The notes under the pieces are model-generated. The model worked only from the letters and a program-made list of their open reading frames with translations. It was not told the origin of the DNA and did no database searches. From Candidatus Aerophobota bacterium (lineage in GTDB: Bacteria > Aerophobota > Aerophobia > Aerophobales > B3-G15), in the NCBI GenBank assembly GCA_011372105.1, contig DRTT01000028.1, forward strand, positions 1-8,720: a DNA stretch of 8,720 bases, given 5' to 3'. The position numbers and the translations under genes are program-made. The first letter of the stretch is position 1; each line of letters begins with the position of its first letter. Below, in pieces: positions 1 to 7,207 of the stretch.

Positions 1-139
1 CTTTTCCCACCTTTCTGACATAATCAAGAGACCTCTTTATTATATTATTAATCTCATCAAGAGGAAGCACAGGATTTATCTTCTTGAGCCCTTCTTCCTT
101 TTTCCCACCCAGGCGAAGAGGAACAAGCGCTACTTTCAT
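1..139 (-). CDS. N-terminal fragment of an unidentified protein (possibly nucleotidyltransferase-like)
   Basis: The first 46 codons of a minus-strand gene are present; the rest lies beyond the left edge. The ATG (137-139) is preceded by AGGAGG (145-150) at 5-nt spacing, and a TTGACA promoter lies further upstream, so this start is convincing. The peptide begins MKVALVPLRLGGKKEE, followed by a Lys-rich stretch, then NPVLPLDE and an amphipathic helix ending RKVGK. A hydrophobic beta strand, a Gly/Lys-rich loop and then a 'P-hydrophobic-PL' segment loosely recall the N-terminus of GT-A-fold nucleotidyltransferases (IPARGGSK followed by KPLI). The match is weak, and a carbon-nitrogen hydrolase N-terminus is an alternative. 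The gene is real; its function is not established. It is probably transcribed separately from ligA, given its own promoter. Confidence 0.72.
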   Translation of the reverse strand, partial: MKVALVPLRLGGKKEEGLKKINPVLPLDEINNIIKRSLDYVRKVGK

Positions 140-168
140 GAATTCCTCCTCTATAAAGCTTGAAGTTT

Positions 169-197
169 AAAATAATAACTTTGCTTTACTTTGTCAA
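169..197 (-). promoter_or_regulatory. Promoter of the left-edge gene
   Basis: Read on the minus strand, a perfect -35 box TTGACA (192-197) is followed by a 17-nt spacer and TATTTT (169-174) as the -10 box. It lies about 30 bp upstream of the ATG at 139, with the AGGAGG site between. This is a strong match to the housekeeping sigma-70 consensus. Confidence 0.7.
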
Positions 198-209
198 GGA
201 GGGTATAAA
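181..209 (+). promoter_or_regulatory. Possible plus-strand promoter overlapping the divergent one
   Basis: TTGCTT (181-186), a 17-nt spacer and TATAAA (204-209) form a moderate sigma-70 match pointing rightward. It overlaps the minus-strand promoter at 169-197. The predicted start near 216 would produce a transcript containing the 17-bp palindrome and the small ORF at 270-341, and running antisense to the end of ligA. The region is AT-rich, so chance similarity is possible. Confidence 0.27.
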
Positions 210-244
210 AATATAAGTGAACTTTTTGAAAGACCCCTTGTCAT

Positions 245-261
245 TGTAATGAGAAATTACA
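245..261. promoter_or_regulatory. 17-bp palindrome, possible operator or RNA hairpin
   Basis: TGTAATGAGAAATTACA is a perfect inverted repeat with 6-bp arms and a 5-nt centre. Its form, TGTAA-N7-TTACA, fits the TGTNA-N7-TNACA pattern known for GlnR/TnrA nitrogen regulators of Bacilli, but similar symmetry occurs in operators of many dimeric regulators. It ends at the start of an AGGAGG sequence (261-266), so as RNA it would form a hairpin abutting that ribosome site. No regulator gene is in the window, and no copy was seen in front of glnA. Confidence 0.35.
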
Positions 262-269
262 GGAGGTTA

Positions 270-341
270 ATGTTTGGAAGAATCAAAACAAGATTTAAAG
301 AAGGTATAAGAGAGAACACTCTTGTCTGGAACAAAAAATAG
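270..341 (+). CDS. Possible 23-residue small ORF
   Basis: An ATG at 270 follows AGGAGG (261-266) with only 3 nt between, which is short for efficient initiation. The frame runs 23 codons to a TAG, giving a basic peptide beginning MFGRIKTRFKEG and ending LVWNKK. It has no membrane segment, no signal peptide and no recognisable family. Support comes from the strong Shine-Dalgarno sequence, the palindrome just before it and a plausible upstream promoter. Against it are the suboptimal spacing, the tiny size and the lack of any comparison. An overlapping TTG frame from 274 ends after 11 codons. It may be a leader peptide, a microprotein or chance. Confidence 0.2.
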   Translation: MFGRIKTRFKEGIRENTLVWNKK

Positions 342-359
342 GAAAACTTTCATTTTAAT

Positions 360-381
360 AGGAGAATTCCTCCTCGAGGAA
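360..381. repeat. Two mutually exclusive short hairpins after ligA
   Basis: AGGAG (360-364) pairs with CTCCT (370-374), while TTCCTC (367-372) pairs with GAGGAA (376-381). The two helices share 370-372 and cannot form together. This lies 19-40 bp beyond the ligA stop, and on the minus strand a T6 run follows at 333-338. It could contribute to ending the ligA transcript, but the spacing is not that of a classical intrinsic terminator. Confidence 0.25.
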
Positions 382-399
382 ATGATAGAGATTGCAATT

Positions 400-2494
<2,095 letters not shown>

Positions 2495-2550
2495 GTATGA
2501 AAAAGCTCTACATAAACTCCTTTTTGAAGGCTGAGAAAAGGCACCTACAT

Positions 2551-2578
2551 TTGACAAGGTCTTTTTTATCGTTAGAAT
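2551..2578 (+). promoter_or_regulatory. glnA promoter
   Basis: TTGACA (2551-2556), a 16-nt spacer and TAGAAT (2573-2578) form a strong sigma-70-type promoter, with a predicted start near 2585 and a leader of about 37 nt. No GG-N10-GC sigma-54 element was seen, so this glnA does not look NtrC/sigma-54 driven. A second weaker match, TAGACA (2579-2584) with TATAAA (2603-2608), overlaps the ribosome site and is less likely. Confidence 0.68.
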
Positions 2579-2602
2579 TAGACAAATTCATAAAAAATAA
2601 AA

Positions 2603-2621
2603 TATAAAAGGAGCTTTTATA
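2603..2621 (+). promoter_or_regulatory. Hairpin enclosing the glnA ribosome binding site
   Basis: TATAAAAG (2603-2610), loop GAG (2611-2613) and CTTTTATA (2614-2621) form a perfect 8-bp inverted repeat ending directly before the ATG at 2622. The Shine-Dalgarno sequence AGGAG (2609-2613) sits in the stem top and loop. In the mRNA this would partly hide the ribosome site. The stem is almost all A-U, so it is weak and heat-sensitive. A regulatory role is inference. Confidence 0.45.
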
Positions 2622-4028
2622 ATGACCTTGAGGGAAAGAGTTGCGCAGTTCAGGGAAGAAATGGAAAAATATGTTAAAGAATATGGTTCCTTAAATGGCC
2701 TCAATCTTAGAGATGCCCAGGATGTGATAGAATTCGTGAAGGAGAAAAGAATAGATTCTATTCGCCTGTGGTTTACAGACCTTCTTGGATTTTTGAAAAG
2801 TTTCAGCATCACTCCCACCGAGCTTTCTGATGCTTTCTCCTATGGGATGGGTTTTGACGGCTCCTCAATTCTTGGATACAAAAGAATTCAAGAAAGTGAT
2901 ATGGTGGCTTTTCCCCTACCAGAAACAGCGCAACTTATCCCCTTTAAAATAGGTGGAAGCAAGGCTTTGAGAATGTTTGCCGCTATTTATACACCTGGTG
3001 GAGAACCCTACCTCAGTGACTCACGGCAGATATTAATCAAAAACCTGGAGAAACTTAAAAACCACAATCTTACTCACATGAACATAGGACCTGAAGCAGA
3101 ATATTTTTACTTTGCCAATAAAAAAGAACCTGTTATTCTTGACGAGGCAGGCTATTTTGATCTTAATCCTGTGGATCAGGGAGATAGCTTGAGAGAGGCG
3201 ACTGTTTTTGCCCTGCGAAGTATGAATATACCGGTGGAATACGCCCATCATGAGGTTGCACCCTCACAGCATGAAATTGACCTCAAGTACAAAGATGCTT
3301 TAACCATGGCTGACAACTTGCAAACACATAAATGGCTTGTTAAAGAAATAGCAGAAAGGAACGGAGTTCACGCAACCTTTATGCCAAAACCTTTAAGAGG
3401 AGAAAACGGCTCGGGAATGCACACTCATCTTTCTCTCTTCCAGGAAAATAGAAATGCCTTTTTCTCCCCTGATGATCCTTATAATTTATCTACCCTTGCA
3501 AAACATTTTCTGGCAGGAATTCTCAAACACAGCAAAGAGATATGTCTTATAACAAATCAATGGTACAACTCATACAAAAGGCTTGTTCCTGGTTTTGAGG
3601 CGCCGGTTTACATAGCCTGGGCAGAAAGGAACAGATCGGTCCTTGTCAGAGTACCTGTTTACAGGAAAGGAAAAGAGGCTGCCACCAGGATAGAAATAAG
3701 ATTCCCTGATGCTGCCTGTAATCCTTATCTTTGTTTTACAGTTTTGCTTGCAGCAGGACTTAAGGGTGTTGACAATAAATATCCCCTTCCGGATCCTGTG
3801 AATGAGGACCTTTACGCCATGTCTGACCTTGAAAGGGAGAAACAAAAAATAGAGTCTTTACCTCATGACCTTTACTCAGCTATAAAGGAGGCAGAAAAAA
3901 GTGTGCTTTTAAAAGAAACTCTGGGTGAGGAGGTCATGGAAAAACTAATAGAAACCAAACTAAAGGAATGGCTAAACTATCGCCTTGATATAACTCCAAG
4001 AGAAATAGAGGAAAATCTTACTTTATAG
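2622..4028 (+). CDS. glnA: Type I glutamine synthetase
   Basis: Makes glutamine from glutamate, ammonia and ATP; in this family it acts as a cytoplasmic dodecamer and is the main ammonia-assimilation enzyme. At 468 residues it is complete. The N-terminal beta-grasp domain contains FTDLLG (D53, ammonium site) and FDGSSILGYKRIQESDM. Metal and substrate residues are visible: E158 and E160 in GPEAEYF, E211 in HHEVAPSQHE, H267 in NGSGMHTHL, R320 and flap E326 in KRLVPGFEAP, and E358 in TRIEIRFPD. R88 matches the arginine tied to glutamine feedback inhibition in Bacillus-type enzymes. The NEDLYAMSD segment around Y398 resembles GSI-alpha rather than the KNLYDLPP adenylylation site, and no adenylyltransferase gene is nearby, so adenylylation is unlikely. 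The N-terminus is about 20 residues longer than in Bacillus GlnA. AGGAG lies 8 nt before the ATG. It converges on the exporter permease gene with a 10-bp gap. Confidence 0.97.
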   Translation: MTLRERVAQFREEMEKYVKEYGSLNGLNLRDAQDVIEFVKEKRIDSIRLWFTDLLGFLKSFSITPTELSDAFSYGMGFDGSSILGYKRIQESDMVAFPLPETAQLIPFKIGGSKALRMFAAIYTPGGEPYLSDSRQILIKNLEKLKNHNLTHMNIGPEAEYFYFANKKEPVILDEAGYFDLNPVDQGDSLREATVFALRSMNIPVEYAHHEVAPSQHEIDLKYKDALTMADNLQTHKWLVKEIAERNGVHATFMPKPLRGENGSGMHTHLSLFQENRNAFFSPDDPYNLSTLAKHFLAGILKHSKEICLITNQWYNSYKRLVPGFEAPVYIAWAERNRSVLVRVPVYRKGKEAATRIEIRFPDAACNPYLCFTVLLAAGLKGVDNKYPLPDPVNEDLYAMSDLEREKQKIESLPHDLYSAIKEAEKSVLLKETLGEEVMEKLIETKLKEWLNYRLDITPREIEENLTL

Positions 4029-4038
4029 ATAACTTCAT

Positions 4039-4821
4039 TCATCCTATATTTGCAAGTTTTCCTGTCTTTTTTGCCCTTTTAAAGGCAAAAAGATAAAGAG
4101 GAGAGGATAAAAAAAGATAAACAAGAGAAACCATCAAAGCCCTTGTCAGAATAGATTCTTCCACAAAGCCTGTCCTCACCATTTCTCTCACTGCAACAAA
4201 AATATTTGTGAAAGGCATAAAATGAGCAATAATTTGTAAAGGTAAAGGCAGTATGCTTACAGGAAAAAGAGGTGCAGAAAGAAGAATAAAAAGCTGTAAA
4301 ATAGTCCAGGACAAAAATGCATAGTCTCTCCCAAGAAAAATTATAAAAGCAGCAATCATTATTGCAAGGGCAACAGAAGAAATTAGAGTGATTAAAGTAA
4401 GATAAAAAAATTCCTCCAATTTTCCTTCAATGGAAAAGCCAAAAAAAAGAGCAACAAAAAACATGATAATCATAATAATAGAGGATATCACGATAGAGGA
4501 AATAATCCTTGCCAGTATATACTCTGTCTCAGAAATTCCCGATACGAGCACCTGTTTTAGGCTTCCGCTCCATATATCCTCATTCATCTGGAGGTTTATG
4601 GTGCTCTGACATATGTAAGCAAAACTCCAGAAAATATTGACAACAAGCACCATAAGACCTGTTTCCCTTGCAAAATCTCTCGTATAAAGAGCAAAAAGCC
4701 CCCAGATAATTACGCCTGTTACAGGAAAATAAAAAAATTCTACCACTCTCCAGCGGGATTTGAAAAATATAATAAAATCCCTCATTATAAGGGCAACCAC
4801 TTTATACCATTTTATCCTCAT
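4039..4821 (-). CDS. ABC-2 type transporter permease
   Basis: Membrane subunit of an ABC exporter, expected to dimerise and pair with the ATPase encoded just upstream. The 260-residue protein has six predicted membrane helices (about 27-46, 55-75, 103-130, 136-163, 168-190 and 227-247). It starts with a short basic cytoplasmic segment and ends with a Lys/Arg-rich tail, the usual ABC-2 plan. The segment NEDIWSGSLKQVLVSGIS (80-97) fits the cytoplasmic coupling region of this family. The ATG at 4821 overlaps the end of the ATPase gene by 20 bp and has no clear ribosome site, which points to translational coupling. Substrates in this family include drugs, polysaccharides and lipids; none can be chosen here. 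An 8-bp inverted repeat (TTTTTGCC/GGCAAAAA, 4068-4091) falls within its last codons. Confidence 0.88.
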   Translation of the reverse strand: MRIKWYKVVALIMRDFIIFFKSRWRVVEFFYFPVTGVIIWGLFALYTRDFARETGLMVLVVNIFWSFAYICQSTINLQMNEDIWSGSLKQVLVSGISETEYILARIISSIVISSIIMIIMFFVALFFGFSIEGKLEEFFYLTLITLISSVALAIMIAAFIIFLGRDYAFLSWTILQLFILLSAPLFPVSILPLPLQIIAHFMPFTNIFVAVREMVRTGFVEESILTRALMVSLVYLFLSSPLYLFAFKRAKKTGKLANIG

Positions 4822-5731
4822 CTTCCAGGCTCTTTATAAAATAATCCTCAAGTGTTGGTCTTTTAATTTCAAGGTTTAAAACCCTGTAGCCATTTTTAAA
4901 AAGAAAAGACAGAGCTTCTCCCAGATTACCCTGAGAGGATAAAATTATCCTCACCTTTTTCCCCTTAATTTCAAATCCTTTTCTCCTTAATAAATCAGCA
5001 TCCTTAATTTCTCCTACTTCTACCACTACCTCGTAAGTTGAGAATTTCCTCTTTTTCAGATCTTCTACTTTTCCCACATCCACTATTTTCCCCTTCCTGA
5101 TAAAGGCAATCCTGTGGCAAAGCTGTTCAACCTCCTGCATGTAGTGACTTGTGAGAAGAACAGTGGTGCCAAGTTCCCTGTTTATCCTTGCAATCTCCCC
5201 TCTTACCTTTACTGCTATCTGGGGATCAAGACCCAGGGTAGGCTCGTCAAAAAGCAAAATCTCAGGTTCATTTAAAAGAGCTTTGGCAAATATAAGCCTC
5301 ATCTTTTCACCTGTTGAAAGTGAATCAAACTTTCTGTAGGCTATGTTTTCAATTTCAAAAAAGCACAAAAGTTCATCTATTTTTCTTTTAAGTTTCTTTC
5401 TTGAAATTCCATAAGATACGCCGTAAAATTTAAGCACGTCTTTTACTGTAAGAACCCAGTGAAATCTTGTCTCCCCTGAGACATAGTTCATTTTCTCCAC
5501 AATTTCTCTTTCTTTTCCGATATCTCTACCTTTAATTTTAACCTTCCCTCTATCAGGCAAAACAATACCTAAAATAATATTCAAAAGAGTGGTTTTTCCT
5601 GCACCATTGGGTCCTAACAGACCAAATATCTCGCCTTTCCTAATCTCAAGATTCACATCATCAAGGGCACGAAAATACCCCTTCTTTTCCTTAAACCTTT
5701 TGGAAACACCTATTATCTCAATTAAATCCAT
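4802..5731 (-). CDS. ABC-2 type transporter ATP-binding protein
   Basis: Nucleotide-binding subunit that powers the neighbouring ABC-2 permease. The 309-residue protein carries Walker A GPNGAGKTT (40-48), signature LSTGE (138-142), Walker B ILLFDEP (158-164) with catalytic E163, D-loop GLDP (167-170) and switch H196 in LTSHYMQE. A C-terminal extension (about 230-309), typical of drug- and antibiotic-export ATPases, ends with the TLEDYF pattern. One oddity is the Q-loop: where family members have a glutamine (as in YVPQ), this protein has MNYVSGETRFHWVLTV (81-96), placing glycine at that position. The ATG at 5731 has no Shine-Dalgarno sequence, and the best promoter predicts a leader of only about 8 nt. 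It is the first gene of a two-gene operon. The transported substrate is unknown. Confidence 0.94.
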   Translation of the reverse strand: MDLIEIIGVSKRFKEKKGYFRALDDVNLEIRKGEIFGLLGPNGAGKTTLLNIILGIVLPDRGKVKIKGRDIGKEREIVEKMNYVSGETRFHWVLTVKDVLKFYGVSYGISRKKLKRKIDELLCFFEIENIAYRKFDSLSTGEKMRLIFAKALLNEPEILLFDEPTLGLDPQIAVKVRGEIARINRELGTTVLLTSHYMQEVEQLCHRIAFIRKGKIVDVGKVEDLKKRKFSTYEVVVEVGEIKDADLLRRKGFEIKGKKVRIILSSQGNLGEALSFLFKNGYRVLNLEIKRPTLEDYFIKSLEDEDKMV

Positions 5732-5745
5732 AGTTTTTTATATAT

Positions 5746-5774
5746 AGTGTAGCAAATTTTTATCCACTTGCCAT
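5746..5774 (-). promoter_or_regulatory. Promoter of the ABC exporter operon, predicting a near-leaderless mRNA
   Basis: On the minus strand, ATGGCA (5769-5774), a 17-nt spacer and TACACT (5746-5751) form a moderate sigma-70 promoter. Transcription would start near 5739, about 8 nt before the ATG at 5731. No purine-rich ribosome site lies in that gap. Its -35 box overlaps the -35 of the opposing promoter. Confidence 0.45.
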
Positions 5775-5795
5775 TTTTTTACTTATTGTTAAGAT
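5768..5795 (+). promoter_or_regulatory. Possible promoter of the 5831-8112 operon
   Basis: TTGCCA (5768-5773), a 16-nt spacer and TAAGAT (5790-5795) form a moderate sigma-70 match with a predicted start near 5802, about 29 nt before the ATG. The -35 box shares five bases with the -35 of the divergent exporter promoter, so the two promoters would compete for polymerase. Confidence 0.38.
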
Positions 5796-5817
5796 TAGTT
5801 GAAAGCTGAGAAATTCT

Positions 5818-5823
5818 GGAGGT
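5818..5823 (+). promoter_or_regulatory. Ribosome binding site that sets the start at 5831
   Basis: GGAGGT lies 7 nt before the ATG at 5831. An in-frame GTG at 5822 overlaps this ribosome site itself and so cannot be the start it serves. Confidence 0.75.
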
Positions 5824-5830
5824 GGAAATT

Positions 5831-7207
5831 ATGGAAGAGGAAAAAGACAACTCAATTGAACGGTATCTTTTAAGATCCATTCAAGAAGAGCTGGAAAAAA
5901 AGTGGAAAGAAAAAGAAGATAAAAAAGGTATAAGTAAAGACGCTCGTCTTAAAATTGAATTGAGTAAACTTCCCTCTCACTGGGTTAAAGCCATTTATTA
6001 TCAACTCGGTTATGTGGAAGATGTAAGTAAAAAAGAACAAATACAGTATATAACCCATATCTTATGTAACAGGAAATTTCTAAAAAAGGTTCTTGTGGAG
6101 CTTAGCAGAAGTTCCCTTTTTATAATAAAATACCTCCTGGAAAAAGGAGGATGGGCAACCTTTCAGAGTTTATCCCGCCAGGCAAATACAGATGAAAGTA
6201 ATGACGGATGGTGGTGGGTGGAGGAGCCACCTCTAAGTCCTCTGGGGCAGCTAAGAGTGAGAGGACTTGTATTTGTGGGAAGAGCTCCTGTAAAAAACAG
6301 ACTTTACAAGATAGCTGTAATACCAAGGGAGTTAAGAAAATTATTAAAAGAAATATTGCCGGAGGTATACAGTTTAAAAAAGGTAAGTGAGAGAAAAAAA
6401 GTAAAAACAAAGAAATTTTCGCCATGGGAGGAAGAAGACTATCTTGAGCTTATAGAAGAGATTAAAACTTACTTTAAAAAATATGTTGACCAGGACTTAT
6501 TTCTGAGAGAAAATCAGGTAACAAGATTTATCCAGTCTTTACGCAAAAAAAACCTGCCTCTCGAGGAGATTGACCAGGTGTGGGAGGACATTCAATGTTT
6601 TATTGACTTTGCTCAGTATTTTTCCTTTACAAAAAAAAGCCTGGAAGATTTTAAAGTCTGGGACTTTAGTTATTTTGTATCAAAATTTATCCCTCAAGAA
6701 TATGGGGAATCAGCTCTTAACTACGAAGAGACCCGGAGAATATTGCAAAACATTGCCAGCCTCTACCACAGCTTAAAAGAGGCAGGAGAGATAAAAAATG
6801 ACACGGAGATACAAAAAGCAATATCCTGTATAATAAAAGAGGATGGTAAGATAAACAAAATACCTTTCCCTCCCCCAAAGGGTCCCGAAATCCTGGTTAA
6901 GGTATCCCCATCCCATGGAAAAGAAGATGTATATTTCACCAACAATGACCTGTGGAGTGCAATAGTTCTTCACCTTCATTACAACGAAGACTGGGAATCC
7001 ATGATTTCTGAACTTGAGAAAAAGAAAACAGGTGAACAGAGGATACCAGATGCAGAAAGAAAAAAAGAGCATCTTTTAAAACTACGGGAAAAAATAAAAA
7101 AATGCAAGACAACTCCTTACAATCTTCTCTGCTACCTGAAACCAACAAGAAAAGAGATAGAAAAGGCCACAAAATGGTTTTACAAAGAAAGGTTTGTATC
7201 TGAATGA
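5831..7207 (+). CDS. Unrecognised soluble protein with winged-helix (XPB N-terminal-like) region
   Basis: I do not recognise this 458-residue protein. It has no signal peptide or membrane helix and is rich in Lys and Glu. Residues 1-42 look helical and highly charged. Residues about 43-176 follow the pattern of helicase-associated XPB/Ssl2 N-terminal domains: helical ELSKLPSHWVKAIYYQLG, a hydrophobic helix at 91-105 followed by GGW, then PLSPLGQLRVRGLVFVGR and a strand ending AVIPRELRKLL (161-171). This would be a winged helix-turn-helix. Residues 200-345 are mostly helical. Residues 352-383 may form a small beta unit (ILVKVSP, then DVYFTNNDLWSAIVLHLHY), and the C-terminus is a charged helical tail. 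No helicase, nuclease or other catalytic motif is seen. The ATG at 5831 is set by GGAGGT. Its TGA overlaps the next ATG (ATGA), so the two products are probably made together. DNA or RNA binding is inference. Confidence 0.85.
   Translation: MEEEKDNSIERYLLRSIQEELEKKWKEKEDKKGISKDARLKIELSKLPSHWVKAIYYQLGYVEDVSKKEQIQYITHILCNRKFLKKVLVELSRSSLFIIKYLLEKGGWATFQSLSRQANTDESNDGWWWVEEPPLSPLGQLRVRGLVFVGRAPVKNRLYKIAVIPRELRKLLKEILPEVYSLKKVSERKKVKTKKFSPWEEEDYLELIEEIKTYFKKYVDQDLFLRENQVTRFIQSLRKKNLPLEEIDQVWEDIQCFIDFAQYFSFTKKSLEDFKVWDFSYFVSKFIPQEYGESALNYEETRRILQNIASLYHSLKEAGEIKNDTEIQKAISCIIKEDGKINKIPFPPPKGPEILVKVSPSHGKEDVYFTNNDLWSAIVLHLHYNEDWESMISELEKKKTGEQRIPDAERKKEHLLKLREKIKKCKTTPYNLLCYLKPTRKEIEKATKWFYKERFVSE

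Noticed and set aside
2579..2608. Second glnA promoter TAGACA-18-TATAAA
   Set aside because: The -10 would sit on the ribosome site and leave a leader of only a few bases. The upstream TTGACA-16-TAGAAT is better placed.
4068..4091. Perfect 8-bp inverted repeat TTTTTGCC/GGCAAAAA as a bidirectional terminator for glnA and the exporter operon
   Set aside because: It lies inside the last codons of the permease (encoding the Lys-rich tail), has little GC, and is followed by an A-run rather than a T-run on both strands. It could still have some effect on glnA read-through.
5822..5830. GTG at 5822 as the start of the 458-residue protein
   Set aside because: The codon is part of the GGAGGTG ribosome site that serves the ATG at 5831.
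6120..6425. Antisense open frame within the 458-residue protein gene
   Set aside because: Low-complexity Leu/Phe/Pro-rich product mirroring the Lys/Glu-rich sense strand, with no ribosome site. The other antisense frames inside ligA and glnA were discarded for the same reason.
6543..6640. A8 runs in the 458-residue protein gene as programmed frameshift sites
   Set aside because: The main frame is open throughout and no long alternate frame or stimulatory hairpin follows. A-runs are expected in Lys-rich AT-rich genes.
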